Assembly: GCF_907165205.1 (NCBI RefSeq)
Contig: NC_058189.1
Location: 69,587,815 to 69,651,814, forward strand
Direction: 5' to 3'
Length of the DNA: 64,000 nucleotides
DNA from: Coccinella septempunctata
Taxonomy: Eukaryota; Arthropoda; Insecta; Coleoptera; Coccinellidae
Shown: piece by piece, positions 21,874 through 33,164 of the stretch
Layout: each line of letters begins with the position of its first letter
How positions within the stretch are numbered: position 1 is the stretch's first letter
Position numbers and translations under genes: made by a program
The notes under the pieces: model-generated
What the model saw: only the letters and a program-made list of their open reading frames with translations
Databases searched by the model: none
Told to the model about the DNA's origin: nothing

Positions 21874-22939
21874 GTATTAGTTTTCTATGTCACTCAGTAT
21901 ATTTCCTACCCAGATTGAAACTTCCCCGCGGTCGTTAAAAAATTGTTATCGAAGCGCCTCCGTCGAGATTGGAGGGAATTTCCGATGCGGTTACGTCGCG
22001 ACGCCTCGGGACTTGGCGGGGTGCAGCTGCACCGAGCGTCGGCGTCGCGTATCCAACTGTGCAAGAGACGTCCACAATTAGGGCCGAAAGGCCATAAATA
22101 ATTCATGGTCGTCACTAAGCGCTCATTTATTTTCGCCATTTGCATATCCTTCGAGTTGAACTCGTTTCACTGGAACACAATTATCCGACGTCCCATAAAT
22201 GGAATTTTCATTTAGTTCGTTAATTTTTCGAAAGCTCGCTGAAAGACGTGTACACGTCGTCTCGGAATTCGTAATCGGGGAGAAAAATCAGCGGGATTTT
22301 GCGCCTGAAAGATACGCTCGGATTAGTGGATTTACATGTGGGACGGAAATTAATAATGATAATCTTCATTAAATTTCTTCTCGGCGACGAAACAGAGGGA
22401 TTAGATTCCGGGTTGTTGGTCTTCAATAACTGTCGCATACGTCTGTGATGAATATTCATACGCTGTGATGAATATTCAAGTAGAATCTCGTGACGGTTTT
22501 TCGTTATTTGATTGTTTTCCTTTGTTCCTGAAGAGAAAAGAGAAAATAATAATGAAACGGTGGAACACCTTAGTATGAACTGAGTATACCTTCACAACTG
22601 TCGTCGATTTTAAAGGAAAAATGCAAATAATGTGAATAAATATTGTCATTCATGAGAGATTTCATAAAATAGAGCTCAAAGCAATACTCTGATCCACCCC
22701 AAACTTTGTGACTTCTATTGGGTAAGTTACATGCGGTAATATAAGGACAGATCTTCTTAGAAAATGTCCCCAGATAATGTTTAACCAGTGAATTCATGGT
22801 AATTGATGGTCGCCAACCCTTCAAACCAAGGACTATTCCTTCCAAGAAGATCCAAGATGGTATCGGTATCTTTTTTGAACCAGGACAATGGCATCGTTTT
22901 GGAAGTTTGTTCCTGAGGAGAAATTGAGTTGAATCTTGT
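21874..22939. other. low-copy, GC-richer island; no gene recognised
   Basis: About 21900-22450 is markedly richer in GC, unique in the window and holds ATAAATAATTCATGG, TCATTTATTTTCG and CCCATAAATGG motifs, all reminiscent of homeodomain sites. Open frames (64, 79 and 91 codons) overlap on opposite strands with no motif. The second half is AT-rich. Confidence 0.35.
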
Positions 22940-23165
22940 TGCCTACTAGATGGCGGTGGATTATTTGATACTTAGAAGCTCCTGCTAGTATTTAATGAGA
23001 GTGAGACATTTCTTGCCATCATCCGTCGAAGGAGGAGTTGTATTGTTCTGATGAGATCAAATGAGACCGAAACCATGGTTAGCATCTACTCTTTCTCTAT
23101 GGAATGGTCCTTTTGTTGGTGGTGGTGGTTGGCTGGTTAGATTTGGATCGTAACATTTGTTGATT
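22940..23165 (+). repeat. dispersed repeat R, copy 1
   Basis: Shares TACTAGATG-CG, CTGCTAGTATTTAAT, a GTTCTGATGAGATCAAATGAG block, ACCGAAACCATGGT-AGCATCTACT, GGTTGGCTGGTTAGATTTGGATC and GTAACATTTGTTG-type blocks with copies at 30640-30805 and 53625-53935. It is non-coding. It may be a SINE or the end of a larger element; I could not identify polymerase III boxes with confidence. Confidence 0.7.
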
Positions 23166-23339
23166 TTTATATCAATTGACGAATCAATATTGAATATTAT
23201 TTTGCGTATTTATATCGTTATCCTTTTTTATTATGGCGTAAACGGTCACTGCCATGACCTCGAACGTTTCCAAAGGCTCCCTCTCGATTGCTTGACTACC
23301 GTAAAGTGAGGCACATACGACGATTGATTGATATTTAGT

Positions 23340-24556
23340 TAGCCTAGACCAGTTTCATGCATAAAAAAAAATATTGCGTTAGCATAGTAACAAACAATAA
23401 CTCATAAGAAGTGTCAGTGTGAAGTTTGAGGTCAAAAAAGTAAACCAGAGTAAGGCAATAAATTAAAAGAAAGAAGATGTCCACCGAAATTGTGAAAATC
23501 GAAAAATTAGACTATCCAGCCATCATCAAGTACCTGTATTTAAAAGGGTTAAGAGGTAAGTAGATTCGCGAAGATATGCTTAATACCCTTGGTGATCAAT
23601 GTACTTCGTATGCGACCGTGAAAAATTGCACTGCAAGCTTCAAAAGAGGTAAATTTTCCATTGAAGATGATGACCGATCGGGAAGGCCAGTTTCTATGTC
23701 AGTCCTTGAAAATATCGATGCAGTTCATGACATGATTTTATCAGACCGTCGAATTGGGCTAAAACGGATATCTGAAGCACTGATTATTTCATACGAACGC
23801 GTTCATCCTATAGATCACGTCATTTTGGACATGAGAAAAATTGATGCAAAATGGATCCCCAAATGTTTGAATGTTGATTAAAAGCGTGCAAGGGTAAAAG
23901 CATCGCTTTCGATGTCTGCTCGATTTGAAAACGATGTAGACATATTAAACCGAATTGTTACTATGGATAAGACTTAGGTACATTTCTACGATCCAGAAAC
24001 AAAGCAACAATCGATGGAATGGTGACACTTTGGTTCTCCTAAGAACTTTCGTGTCCAAAAATCTGCCACTTCAGTTTTTTTGGTATTGCCATGGAGTAAT
24101 CATGATTGAGTTTTTGGATAAGGAACAATAACCGGATATTACTATTCGACATTATTGACCACTCTACGGCAAAAAATTAAAGAGAAAAGACGCGGAAAGC
24201 TATCCAAAGGTGTTTTGTTTTTGCAGGACAACGCCCCTGCGCACAAATCTCATGTTGCCATGCAAAGAATTCGTGATTTAGGGTTTGAATTACTAGAACA
24301 CCCATCAGATTTGGCCCCATCCGACTATCATCTCTTTCCTCAACTGAAAAAAAAGTTTAAAAGGTCGTAAATTTCCTTCCAACGAGGAGCTAATAAAAGC
24401 TGTGGAGGTCTGGTTTGCAGAGCAAGAAGAAACATTTTTTTAAAGGTCTAGGGACGTTGCAGGTTTGCTGTAATAAATGTATCCAATTAAGAGGAGAATA
24501 TGTTGAGTAATAAAATATTTTGGGATTGGAATTTTGTTTGGTTCAATGGTAGATAA
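23340..24556 (+). pseudogene. mariner element, nearly full length (copy M2)
   Basis: Left end at TTAGCCTAGACCAGTTTCATG (from 23338). Right end near 24550 in a GGTTCAATGGTAGATAAG block. Coding remnants cover most of the transposase: KQI-EDMLNTLGDQ, VKN-TASFKRGKFSIEDDDRSGRPVS, LENIDAVHDMILSDRRIGLKRI, KWIPKCLNVD, MDKT-VHFYDPETK with the first catalytic D, FLQDNAPAHKSHVAMQ with the second, and SDLAPSDYHLFPQLKKK with the third D 34 residues on. At least four stops or frameshifts (near 23563, 23880, 23975, 24060) inactivate it. It keeps the linker that copy M1 has lost. Confidence 0.9.
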
Positions 24557-24611
24557 GAATTCTTCAATATATCCTTGTACTCTTTAAATTAACGACGTTT
24601 CAGGTGTGAAC

Positions 24612-24678
24612 TAGTTACAAAGCTCAATAAAACCATTTCATGGCTAACCGACTGCTTTCATAAAAGTAAATGGACCAT
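24612..24678 (-). mobile_element. TIR element family A, solo left end (inverted)
   Basis: Read on the minus strand it begins TCCATTTACTTTTATG, continues AAGCAGTCGGTTAGCCATG and ends TTTGTAACTAG, matching the first 75 bp of family A copies. Nothing else of the element follows. Confidence 0.7.
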
Positions 24679-25429
24679 GGGGATGGTGCAAGGAAAATAA
24701 AATAAAATATTCTGTATTTTTTCGTAAGAATGCTCACTATTCCAAACACTCACTCGCGATCACCTTGAACCCAGGAATGGGAAAAATTTCAGCATCGGGG
24801 CCTATCCTCATCTCCGCCGAAAAATGAATTCATTATCCCCCGGAATATCGAGGGTATGACGTAGTAAATCCGCGAGCAAATCTGAATATTTTACCGGGGA
24901 GGTTTCGCCATCAGAATCCGAACCCGTTCCCATATCCGAATCTGCCATTTTTCACAAATGAACACTTCAGTTTTCCATCCTTGCGGCGGCGTCTGAACTT
25001 ACACCGTTCAACGTTTGACACGGAATTTCCATTTTTCGCTCCCGCGTCGCAATTTATTTATTTCCGTTTTCCCGGATTCGATCTGGTCCTTCGGATCGTC
25101 GTCTGTCTGCTCGTGGCAGCTCTTCATGGGATTTTCTACAAAGCGTTCCATATCCAACGTTCTGTGGGGGTATCTGATACAATTCTATTCTTTCAACTGG
25201 TGTTTGAGGCCGCGAAACGTGGCATATTGGATTCCGCGAAAAAATTTCATCCGTGCAGACGTTTTCTAGGAACTATCAGGGATGAATCTGCGAATTTGAC
25301 GTGAGTTTATTGGAAATTCCATGAATAATTCGATATCGTTTCTGAATTGAGATTTATCGAACGATTGAGAAATCGTGATTGGTGAAAAATAAAAGTATAT
25401 ATTATATAAATTCTTTTGAAAGAGTGATA
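24679..25429. other. low-copy, GC-richer island; no gene recognised
   Basis: From 24730 to 25310 the composition is more even. A 107-codon frame (24981-25304) and an overlapping 84-codon frame in another plus phase are open together, which suggests chance rather than coding. No match elsewhere in the window. Confidence 0.3.
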
Positions 25430-25898
25430 CAAAGTTTTACAATCCAAAAAGAGTCAAGCCACTCGAAAGTTGACCTTCTCACAAATATGGGGTCAGTTAA
25501 AACTTCCTCAAGACCGAACGGTTATTCCGAAATAGATGAAATTTTCAGATTTATCACTAGAAGAGTTGCTCTTTCAGAATATGTATCACATTTAGATCTA
25601 TGGTTACTTTTATAGAGAGATAATCGACTCGAAAGCTGACCTTCGAAAAATCTTCAAAAAGCTGGGTTCAGTTAAAAATTCGTCAAGACCGATCAGTTGC
25701 ACCTAGATGGATGAAATTCTCAGATTCATTACAAGAACAGTTGCTCAGCTATTGCGAGATAAACTACTCGCAAGCTGACCTTCGAAAAATCCTGAAAAAT
25801 TCGTCAAGACCGAACGGTTGCGCCGAGATGAATGAAATTTCCAAGTTTATTACTGAAAGAGTTGCTGTTTCATAATATGTGTGACATTTTTATCTACG
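25430..25898 (+). repeat. degenerate tandem repeat H, three units
   Basis: Three successive units of roughly 130-190 bp contain ACTCGAAAG-TGACCTTC, TCAGTTAAAA, TC-TCAAGACCGAACGGTTG, GATGAAATT-TCAGATTTATTAC and AGAGTTGCTC-TTCAGAATATG (near 25450-25620, 25630-25765, 25770-25895). A single inverted copy lies at 20180-20378. No family assignment. The array ends exactly where a truncated mariner begins. Confidence 0.75.
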
Positions 25899-25899
25899 G

Positions 25900-27080
25900 T
25901 CAGTTTCTGTGTCAGTCCCCGAAAATATCGATGCAGTCCATGACATGATTCTATCACACCGTCGAATTAAGATAAAACGAATATCTGAAGCACTGAATAT
26001 TTCATACGAACGCATTCATCATATAGTTCACGTCAATTTGGACATGAGAAAAATTGCTGCAAAATGGATTCCCAAATGTTTGAATGTTGACAAAAAGTAT
26101 GCAAGGGTAGAAGCATCGCGTTCGATCTGTGCTCGATTTGAAAACGATGTAGACTTCTTAAACCGAATTGTTACTATGGATGAGACTTGGGTTCATTTCT
26201 ACGATCCAGAAACAAAGCAACGATAGATGGAATGGCGACACTCTGGTTTTCCAAGACCTAAGAACTTTCGTGTCCAAAAATCTGCTGGAAAAGTTCTTGC
26301 TTCGGTTTTTTGGGATTGTCCTGGAGTACTCATGATTGATTTTTTGGATAAGGGTAGAACAATAACCGGAAATTTCTATTCGACGTTACTGACCAATCAA
26401 AGAGAAAAGACGCGGAAAGCTATCCAAAGGTGTTTTGTTTTTACAGGACAACACCCCTGCACACAAATCTCATGTTGCCATGCAAAAAATTCCTGATTTA
26501 TGGTTTGAATTACTAGAACACCCCCTTATTCACCAGATTTAGGTCCATCCGACTATCTTCTCTTTCCTCAACTGAAAAAAAAATTTGAAAGGTCATAAAT
26601 TTTGTTCCAACGAGAAGGTTATAAAAGCTGTGGAGGTCTGGTTTGCAGAGCAAGAAGAAATATATCTGTAAATCGACATTATTCGACTTAAAAAGTAAAG
26701 AAAAAAGACGCGAAAAGCTATCCAAAGTTGTTTTGTTTTTGTAGGACAACGCCCCTACATACAAATCTCATGTTGCCATACAAAAAATTCGTGATTTAGG
26801 ATTTGTATTACTAGAACACCCCCTTATTCACCAGATTTAGGTCCATCTGACCATCTTCTCTTTCCTCAAATGAAAAAAAATTTTAAAGGTCATAAATTTT
26901 GTTCCAACGAGAAGGTTATAAAAGATGTGGAGGTCTGGTTTGCAGAGCAAGAAGAAACATTTTTTTTGAAAGGTCTAGACACGTTGCAGATTCGCCTCCA
27001 ATTAAGAGGAGCATATCTTAAGTAATACAATATTTTGACATTGAAATTTTGTTCGGTTATATAGTAGGCTAACAATTTTT
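25900..27080 (+). pseudogene. mariner element, 5'-truncated with internal duplication (copy M3)
   Basis: Starts inside the linker region (VSVPENIDAVHDMILSHRR) and keeps a clean stretch to KWIPKCLNVDKK, SICARFENDVDFLNRIVTMDETWVHFYDPETK (first catalytic D) and GRTITGNFYSTLL. The C-terminal third, from the QDN-PAH block through LEHPLIHQI to the EVWFAEQEE block, appears twice (about 26395-26665 and 26690-26960). The second copy runs on to the right end near 27070 (TAGTAGGCTAAC). Several stops are present. Confidence 0.88.
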
Positions 27081-27637
27081 CAATAGATCCTCGAAATTTT
27101 AGGAATTCTTCAATTATCTATCAAGGCAACAAAAAGAGGTCCCAAAATTCCCGACCACTCGGACGATAATATCTCTGCGCATCTCCCAAAGCCTCCCAGT
27201 CTTCATAATCACATTTCTGCCTGAAAGGGGGGACAAATAACCGCGGTGATAAAATATCAAATTACATAATCAGGACGGGTAGAAGCCTGAAACTCGCCAG
27301 CTCCCCATTTTCGCGAAATCATTTCTGGCTTAATTCACAAACGGTCGTCCTTTCCCTATCTTATCCTGAAGGAAACATCTGAAGAGCATTTCAGAGAAGC
27401 GACCACTCTAGAACGGCTCTCGAGTTCGTCTCGTAGAGTAAAAACCGTTTGCTTATTCTGTCGGGCCCTTCAGCATTTTCATATCGCGCAGTATTTTGAA
27501 TACGAATTAATGGGGAAAATATACTTTATGAAAGTGAGTTCATTTAGTATTCACCCTTTTTCGAGCTCACCCTGACCCTGATAAACGCACGAGGGTCTCA
27601 CGTATTTTTATCACTGGTTACTAAAGTCCATTCACTA
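27081..27637. other. low-copy, GC-richer island; no gene recognised
   Basis: About 27130-27480 has raised GC and no match within the window. No frame above 60 codons. Flanked by a mariner copy and family A. Confidence 0.3.
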
Positions 27638-28690
27638 TTATAGAAGCAGTCGGTTGGATATGGAATGATTTTCTTGGATTTTAATGAATACGGAGGGTTG
27701 TCAAAGTTAAGGCTTTTTTTGACAGAAGGTAGAAGTAATCAAAAGTCATTTCACCAAAAATTGTCTATATAAAATATCCAAGATGGCTGAGATACAACCC
27801 CTAGAGGTTCGACAAAATTTCATTGAATTTCAAGTACGGGACTGTGGAAGGTGACTGCGGCATCGCAGAAAAGAAACAAAAAACAAAAACATATGGCTGG
27901 ACAATGAATAGTTCAGTACCAAGTTCATTGGATTAGATGCATCAGGTCACTTTTAAGAGAATCAAAATTGCTGTATCGTGCAGTTTAGGGTGAAAAGAAT
28001 GTAGAAAATCGAGGCAGTTTCTTGAAAGTGCTTATGTTAATCATGTTGAAAAAGTGCTATGCTGTTTCCCCATTTCATCCCATTTTGACGACGATTGTTG
28101 GAATTTTCGAACAAGAAGATTGTGAAAAAATTCGTGAATAATTTAGACGAATTTTATTGGTGAGATTTTGAAGTATTATTCTATATTTTACACTTGTGTC
28201 CTAAGTCTTTTCTGTCAGTTGGTATCGAAATGAGCCATTTCATAACAATCCTAAGCTTCCATTTTCATTACCACGTAAATATCGCACGAGCCAATATCCT
28301 AAACAAAACCACATGGCCGAATCAGGAGTTAAGTTTTTTCCCACTGCTTTGCGATAATTCAGCTAATAAACGGTCTAGGGTCGTATTAGGATCTATTTCA
28401 GTAATCATTTTCAATTTTCTTTCAACTTTGAAATTTTGAAAGTGTTGTATAGGTGATTTTTGGTGAAACGCTGTATTTTGACCAGTTCTACCTTGTGTTA
28501 AAAAAAATCCTCACCTTTAAATACACCCTGTATAACGGAGTAAGGTTGGAACACATGGAACACCTTCTATTTGTTACCGCTGCAAAAATGTCGAAATTGC
28601 TTGCCATAAAGTATCAGGAACTACTATTTTGAATTGGAATCTGAACCATAGACTGTAGATGTCCATTAATCCTCTAAATCTAGATGAAAT
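27638..28690 (+). mobile_element. TIR element family A, left part, interrupted by MITE B
   Basis: The left end TCCATTCACTATTATAG-AGCAGTCGGTTGG (27638-27690) matches family A. The sequence resumes after the MITE at 28533 with AACGGAGTAAGGTTGG, as at 134-149 of copy 1, and runs to about 28690 (GGAACTACTATTTTGAATT corresponds to GGAAGTGCTATTTAGAATT). The right half of the element is missing. Confidence 0.75.
27694..28532 (-). mobile_element. MITE family B, copy 1
   Basis: Left arm GTCAAAGTTAAGGCTTTTTTT, quoted here as TCAAAGTTAAGGCTTTTTTT, then GACAGAAGGTAGAA. Right arm ends TTTTGACCAGTTCTACC, TCACCTTTAAATACACCCTGTATA. The arms are inverted repeats of roughly 100 bp. Orientation is opposite to copies 2 and 3. 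It is non-coding and sits within family A. Confidence 0.85.
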
Positions 28691-30639
28691 GAGGGAATCT
28701 CACTGACCTACAACCTTCACCCATATACCACTATCCTGAGTACGTATATGGAGACCACAAGAAAATCTCCCACCCACCAAACTGATGAAAAGATTTGTTT
28801 CATCAAGGGACCCCCAAGAACTGTCAAGGTTATTAATGACACACCTAAAAGAAACGACGTAGACAAAGAAGAATGGTGAGAGATTTCTGAGCTCCGTCGG
28901 ATGAAAATTCAGAAAGTTTCCTTCTTTCTTAACTTTTCGTATGAAAAACGAAGGGAAAGTTCAAGACTAGGTATGAAAATGTAAAATTGGCTGCAATCTC
29001 CGAGAAAATGGTTTTTTAGGTCCATTCGTCTGCTTTGAATTCATACGGAAGTTATAGAAAACATACAAATAAATAGACATGAAGGGTTTTTTGATGTGAT
29101 AAAATTCTACTCCAAGAAATTGAAATAACGAGAGTTCAAAAAATTCCTTTCAGAATAGGCTGTGAAATGTTGTAGGATGATATTCTGTGGCAGAAGGTTA
29201 TTTTTTCTTGACTTACTTAACCTATACCTACATATATCGTAAATTTGTATGGAAAGGCACTTTTTTAGCAAAAGTTCTTGTAGATTAAATAATTATTTTT
29301 TCCAACGTGAAGATATTTTAGGTCGCACCATATCTATACTACTGATATTACCGTTATTTGGGTTTAAATGGGGAATACTCCTTCTGACGAAAATGATGTA
29401 TTTTTCATGAAATATCATTGAAACGTCACATTTTGGAATAACCATTTCAACCGTTTCCCAAAAACAATTATTTTAAGCACTTAAAAATGAAAAATAAAAA
29501 TGGGTATTTGAAGTTCAAAGCGTTTTGTGAGAATTGCACAAGCTGGCAACATCGACTGAAATATGCCTTGATAATAGAGGACAACAAATGCATTATCTTG
29601 ATGAGATAGACAGAGATGGCTGTCTATGAAGTCTGCGACGAACGAGGAAGGTCGTAAAATATTATGGGATTTTTATGGCCGGTTGCAGTTGAAGCTCGCC
29701 AGTAAGTACGAGCCTGTAGATCAACAGCTGTTATTTTATAAACAAGCTGATCGGATGTTGTTCTTTTTATTGTCTTGTATACGCTGTTGCCAAATCGTAA
29801 ACTCCGCACAAAGCGATTTGAATCTTAAAACCCCATATTTAAAGGATTTCGAATAGTTTCCGCGGTGAATTTGAAGAAATCTGGAATGAAACTCATAATT
29901 ATTCAGTTTAAACTTGCATATGCAGTGATAACCCAAATTGAGGAGAATTCTGCTGGAAATGATGAAGCCCTTCATGAAATTCGTAGAGATACTGAAATTT
30001 TTCTTTATTTTCAGAAATCATCGAATCAGAAGCTCAATTAATACTTCGAACCAGTAAGAACACCGTTTGTTCAGGCAGAACCTGATGAAATTCCAGAATG
30101 ACTAAATGTTTCGTGTGAATTCCTTCCAGGAAATCATCGGCTCAGCCAGATGTGACAGCAATGGAGCGAATGACGTGAAATATAACGTGCTCTTCTGTGA
30201 CCCAGCGATATGGAGGAAAATACCCTCATTGCCCTCAAACAAACCGCCTGTCCCCGAAGACAATCATTTGACACAGTCGAAAAAACTCCACAAGACTATA
30301 TTTCCGTCCAGTGTACTTAACTCAGCCAGACGTCCACTCCATTTCCCCGTTTATTTCCAGAAATGGCGAATTGAAAAGCGTCCAGAAATCAGGCCATTAT
30401 TTTTATGTGCAATTCATCCAAGAAAAATGTCGGAAGTTCCTTATTGATCGTTGTCCATTTACTGAACTTCATTCTGCAGAAGATGTCCAACGATTTGGCG
30501 CAGCGGCGCTCGTTCGGAAAATTATGTGATTCGATAAAATTTGTCGAAAAATCCCATAGAAGAATATTTTGAATAGTAAGAATGATCACGCCTAAACGGT
30601 GAGGCAATGAATACAATAATAATGATAAATTCAGATGCA
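28691..30639. other. no recognisable gene
   Basis: About 1.9 kb of AT-rich, low-copy sequence. Frames of 76 codons (29626-29856), 79 (29736-29975, minus) and 113 (30106-30447) have no recognisable motif. Near 29600 the short inverted block AGACAGAGATGGCTGTCT occurs. From 30597 GGTGAGGCAATGAATAC resembles, in inverse, the edge of repeat R near 53920. Confidence 0.35.
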
Positions 30640-30805
30640 TTCAAACGTTCTCCATCGGAGAAAAAAGCTATGTTGCTCTGATGAGGTCAAATGAGACCGA
30701 AACCATGGTCAGCATTTGCTTTTCTTCGATGGGGCGTACTCCATTTGGGGCCTTGACGATGGCAAATTGGTTTGTTCAATTCAGATCGTAACACTTGTTG
30801 ATATT
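30640..30805 (+). repeat. dispersed repeat R, copy 2
   Basis: Same blocks as the copy at 22940: GTTGCTCTGATGAGGTCAAA, TGAGACCGAAACCATGGTC, TTGACGATGGC, AATTGGTTTGTTCAATT and GATCGTAACACTTGTTGAT. The upstream CTGCTAGTATTTAAT part is not present here. Confidence 0.7.
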
Positions 30806-30853
30806 CATATCATCGGGTGATTTTAAATGTTAGAAAGAATGAAAAACTTACTA

Positions 30854-31757
30854 TACAGGGTGTATTTGAAGGTGGGGCTTTTTTTCAACAGAAGGTAGAA
30901 CTGGTCAAAATTAAGCATTTCACCAAAAATCACCTATACAAAACTTTCAAAATGACAAAGTTGAAAAAAAGATTGAAAATGATTACTGAAATAGATCCTT
31001 ATATGACCCTAGACCGTTTGTTAGCTGAATTATCGCAAAGCAGTGGGAAAAGACTTATATCCTGATTCGACCATGTGGTTTCGTTTAGGATATTGGCTCG
31101 TTCGATATTTATGTGGTAATGAAAATGGAAACTTAGGATTGCCGAATTGTTCTCATTATTTTTCAGTAACTTACACGATTTTATGAAATGGCTCATTTCG
31201 ATACCAACTGACAGAAGAGACTTAGGACACAAGTGTAAAAAATAGAATAATACTTCAAAATATCACCAATAAAATTCGTCTAAATCATTCACGAATTTTT
31301 TTACAATGGGCATCACAATCTTCTTGTTCGAACATTCCAACAATCGTCGTAAAAATGGGATGAAATGGAGAAACATCATAGCACTTTTTCAACATAACTG
31401 ACATAAGCACTTTCAAGAAACTGCCTCTATTTTCTACATTTTCATTTCACCCTTAATTGCAAGATACAACAATTAAGATTCTCTCATAAGTGACCTGATG
31501 CACCTAATTCGATGAACTTGGTACTGAACCATTCATTGTCCAGCCATTTGTTTATGATTTGTTTCGTTTTTGCGATGCCGGAGTCACCTTCCACAGTCCC
31601 GTACTTGAAATTCAATGAAATTTTGTCGAACTTCCAGGGGTTGTATTTCAGACATCTAGAATATTTTATATAGACAATTTTTGGTTAAAAGACTTATTTT
31701 GATGATGAGTTCTACCTTCTGTCAAAAAAAAAGCCTCACCTTTGAAAACACCCTATA
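30854..31757 (+). mobile_element. MITE family B, copy 2
   Basis: Starts TACAGGGTGTATTTGAAGG and ends CTCACCTTTGAAAACACCCTATA. Arms of about 100 bp are inverted repeats (CAGAAGGTAGAACT, ACCAAAAAT, CTATA-AAAA). The interior (GACCCTAGACCGTTTGTTAG, GAAATGGCTCATTTCGATAC, CTTCTTGTTCGAACATTCC) is shared with copies 1, 3 and 4. An 82-codon frame at the left end is part of the arm and is not a gene. Confidence 0.9.
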
Positions 31758-33160
31758 TGTATTTCGCCATCACAATAGAGCCTTCAAGTGGTATAGTCTC
31801 ACATAATTGGTTGAAAAACTCGTGAAAATTTAATTCAATTCTTATCTCAGTTGGAAAAGTCCGCACTAATAACACGTTTGTGTAAGGATCCTCCCCTTAA
31901 TACACCTCTGCCTTCGGAGGATATGATAAGAATAAACAAGAGAATTGATGACAGACTCGTCCTCTACTCCGCCAGTGTCAACGCTCATTTCCACAGGGCT
32001 TTTACGAATGATGTTTCTTCAAGATTTATGTCTTTTCGGGCATTCCACAATCCATTTTCCAACGTTGTGACATCTTTAATTTCATCGGAAACGGCTGTTG
32101 GGACGAGCTAGAATAATAAAAGCATTAAGGGTGGATGTTGTTTCTTACGTCGGGAATTTTCGGAACACCTTGTTGGCTCTTCCGGCAGAGACGAAGTTCC
32201 GACTGAAGTTCTTATTGGTTTTAACTGAAGAGTTGATGGTATTATACACTCTATATTTTCGAGGGTAATTGAGTGAACTTTTTGGGGAATATAAGTGCTG
32301 GGAGCTTCGAGATATAATGGAGAAAATACAGCTGAAATTCACTTATCTTAGACTTATTTCCTCAACTTGTATATACCGGTTGTTACTGAATATACAAGGT
32401 TGGTTTAGAGTACGGAATTAAGAGAATATCTCTTAAGGCTATTTCAGAAAAATCATGTGGTGTAAGATCACAGGATCTTCGGGGAAATTCATATTATATC
32501 GAAGAAAATTGGTCCCACAATTCGTATCGACATTGAATTCAAAGTTTTTGAGATTGAAGTGGTGTCCCAATGATAAAACGACAGATATACTCCCATATTT
32601 CGAAAGTTGGCATATTCTGTAATGATCTCCAGTTTTCTGAGATAAATTGGAGTTCATTTTAGTGCATTCCTTTCATTACATATTTCCGCCTTTGAAAATA
32701 TTTAAATCTCAAATATTCAGTACATTCATTCCGATAGGCAGAGTAAATGCAAAAAACCGTTTATCTGTGTTTAACGTTGTTTTTCTTGCATGCCGTTGAA
32801 GATTTCGACGTTTTTCTGATGTTGATATGCGATAAGCCGGAGCTGACGACGTTTTTCATTCTTGTCGCATTCTGGAATTTTCAGATTTTTAACGTGTGGT
32901 GGGATTTGCCTATAAAAGCAGATTTTTCCCCGCGACGGTCTCTTTTACCTTCGACTCTTTGATTTCTGCTCGTTTACTTCAGTCTCTTAGGAATTAATTT
33001 TTAGTTTTCGTTTGTTTTCCGCGAGTGCCTGAAATAAAGGAGGTAGGTCCCCGTCTTTACCATTCAGTTTCTTAATTAGACCTACATCAGTTACTTCTTT
33101 GACACTGCTGTACTGTATCGCTTTCTGTTATATTTTATCGTACTTTACCCTGTTTCGCGA
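31758..33160. other. no recognisable gene; possible TATA box
   Basis: Low-copy sequence. Frames of 86 codons (31851-32111) and 71-72 codons have no motif. At 32910-32918 CCTATAAAAG resembles a TATA box. A 7-bp inverted pair, GTAGGTC at about 33042 and GACCTAC at about 33078, lies before the structured repeats. I cannot link the TATA-like site to a transcript. Confidence 0.35.
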
Positions 33161-33164
33161 GTCT

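Noticed and set aside
24981..25304. 107-codon plus frame as a gene
   Set aside because: Another plus phase is open over the same bases, and no family motif is present. Probably chance in a GC-richer island.
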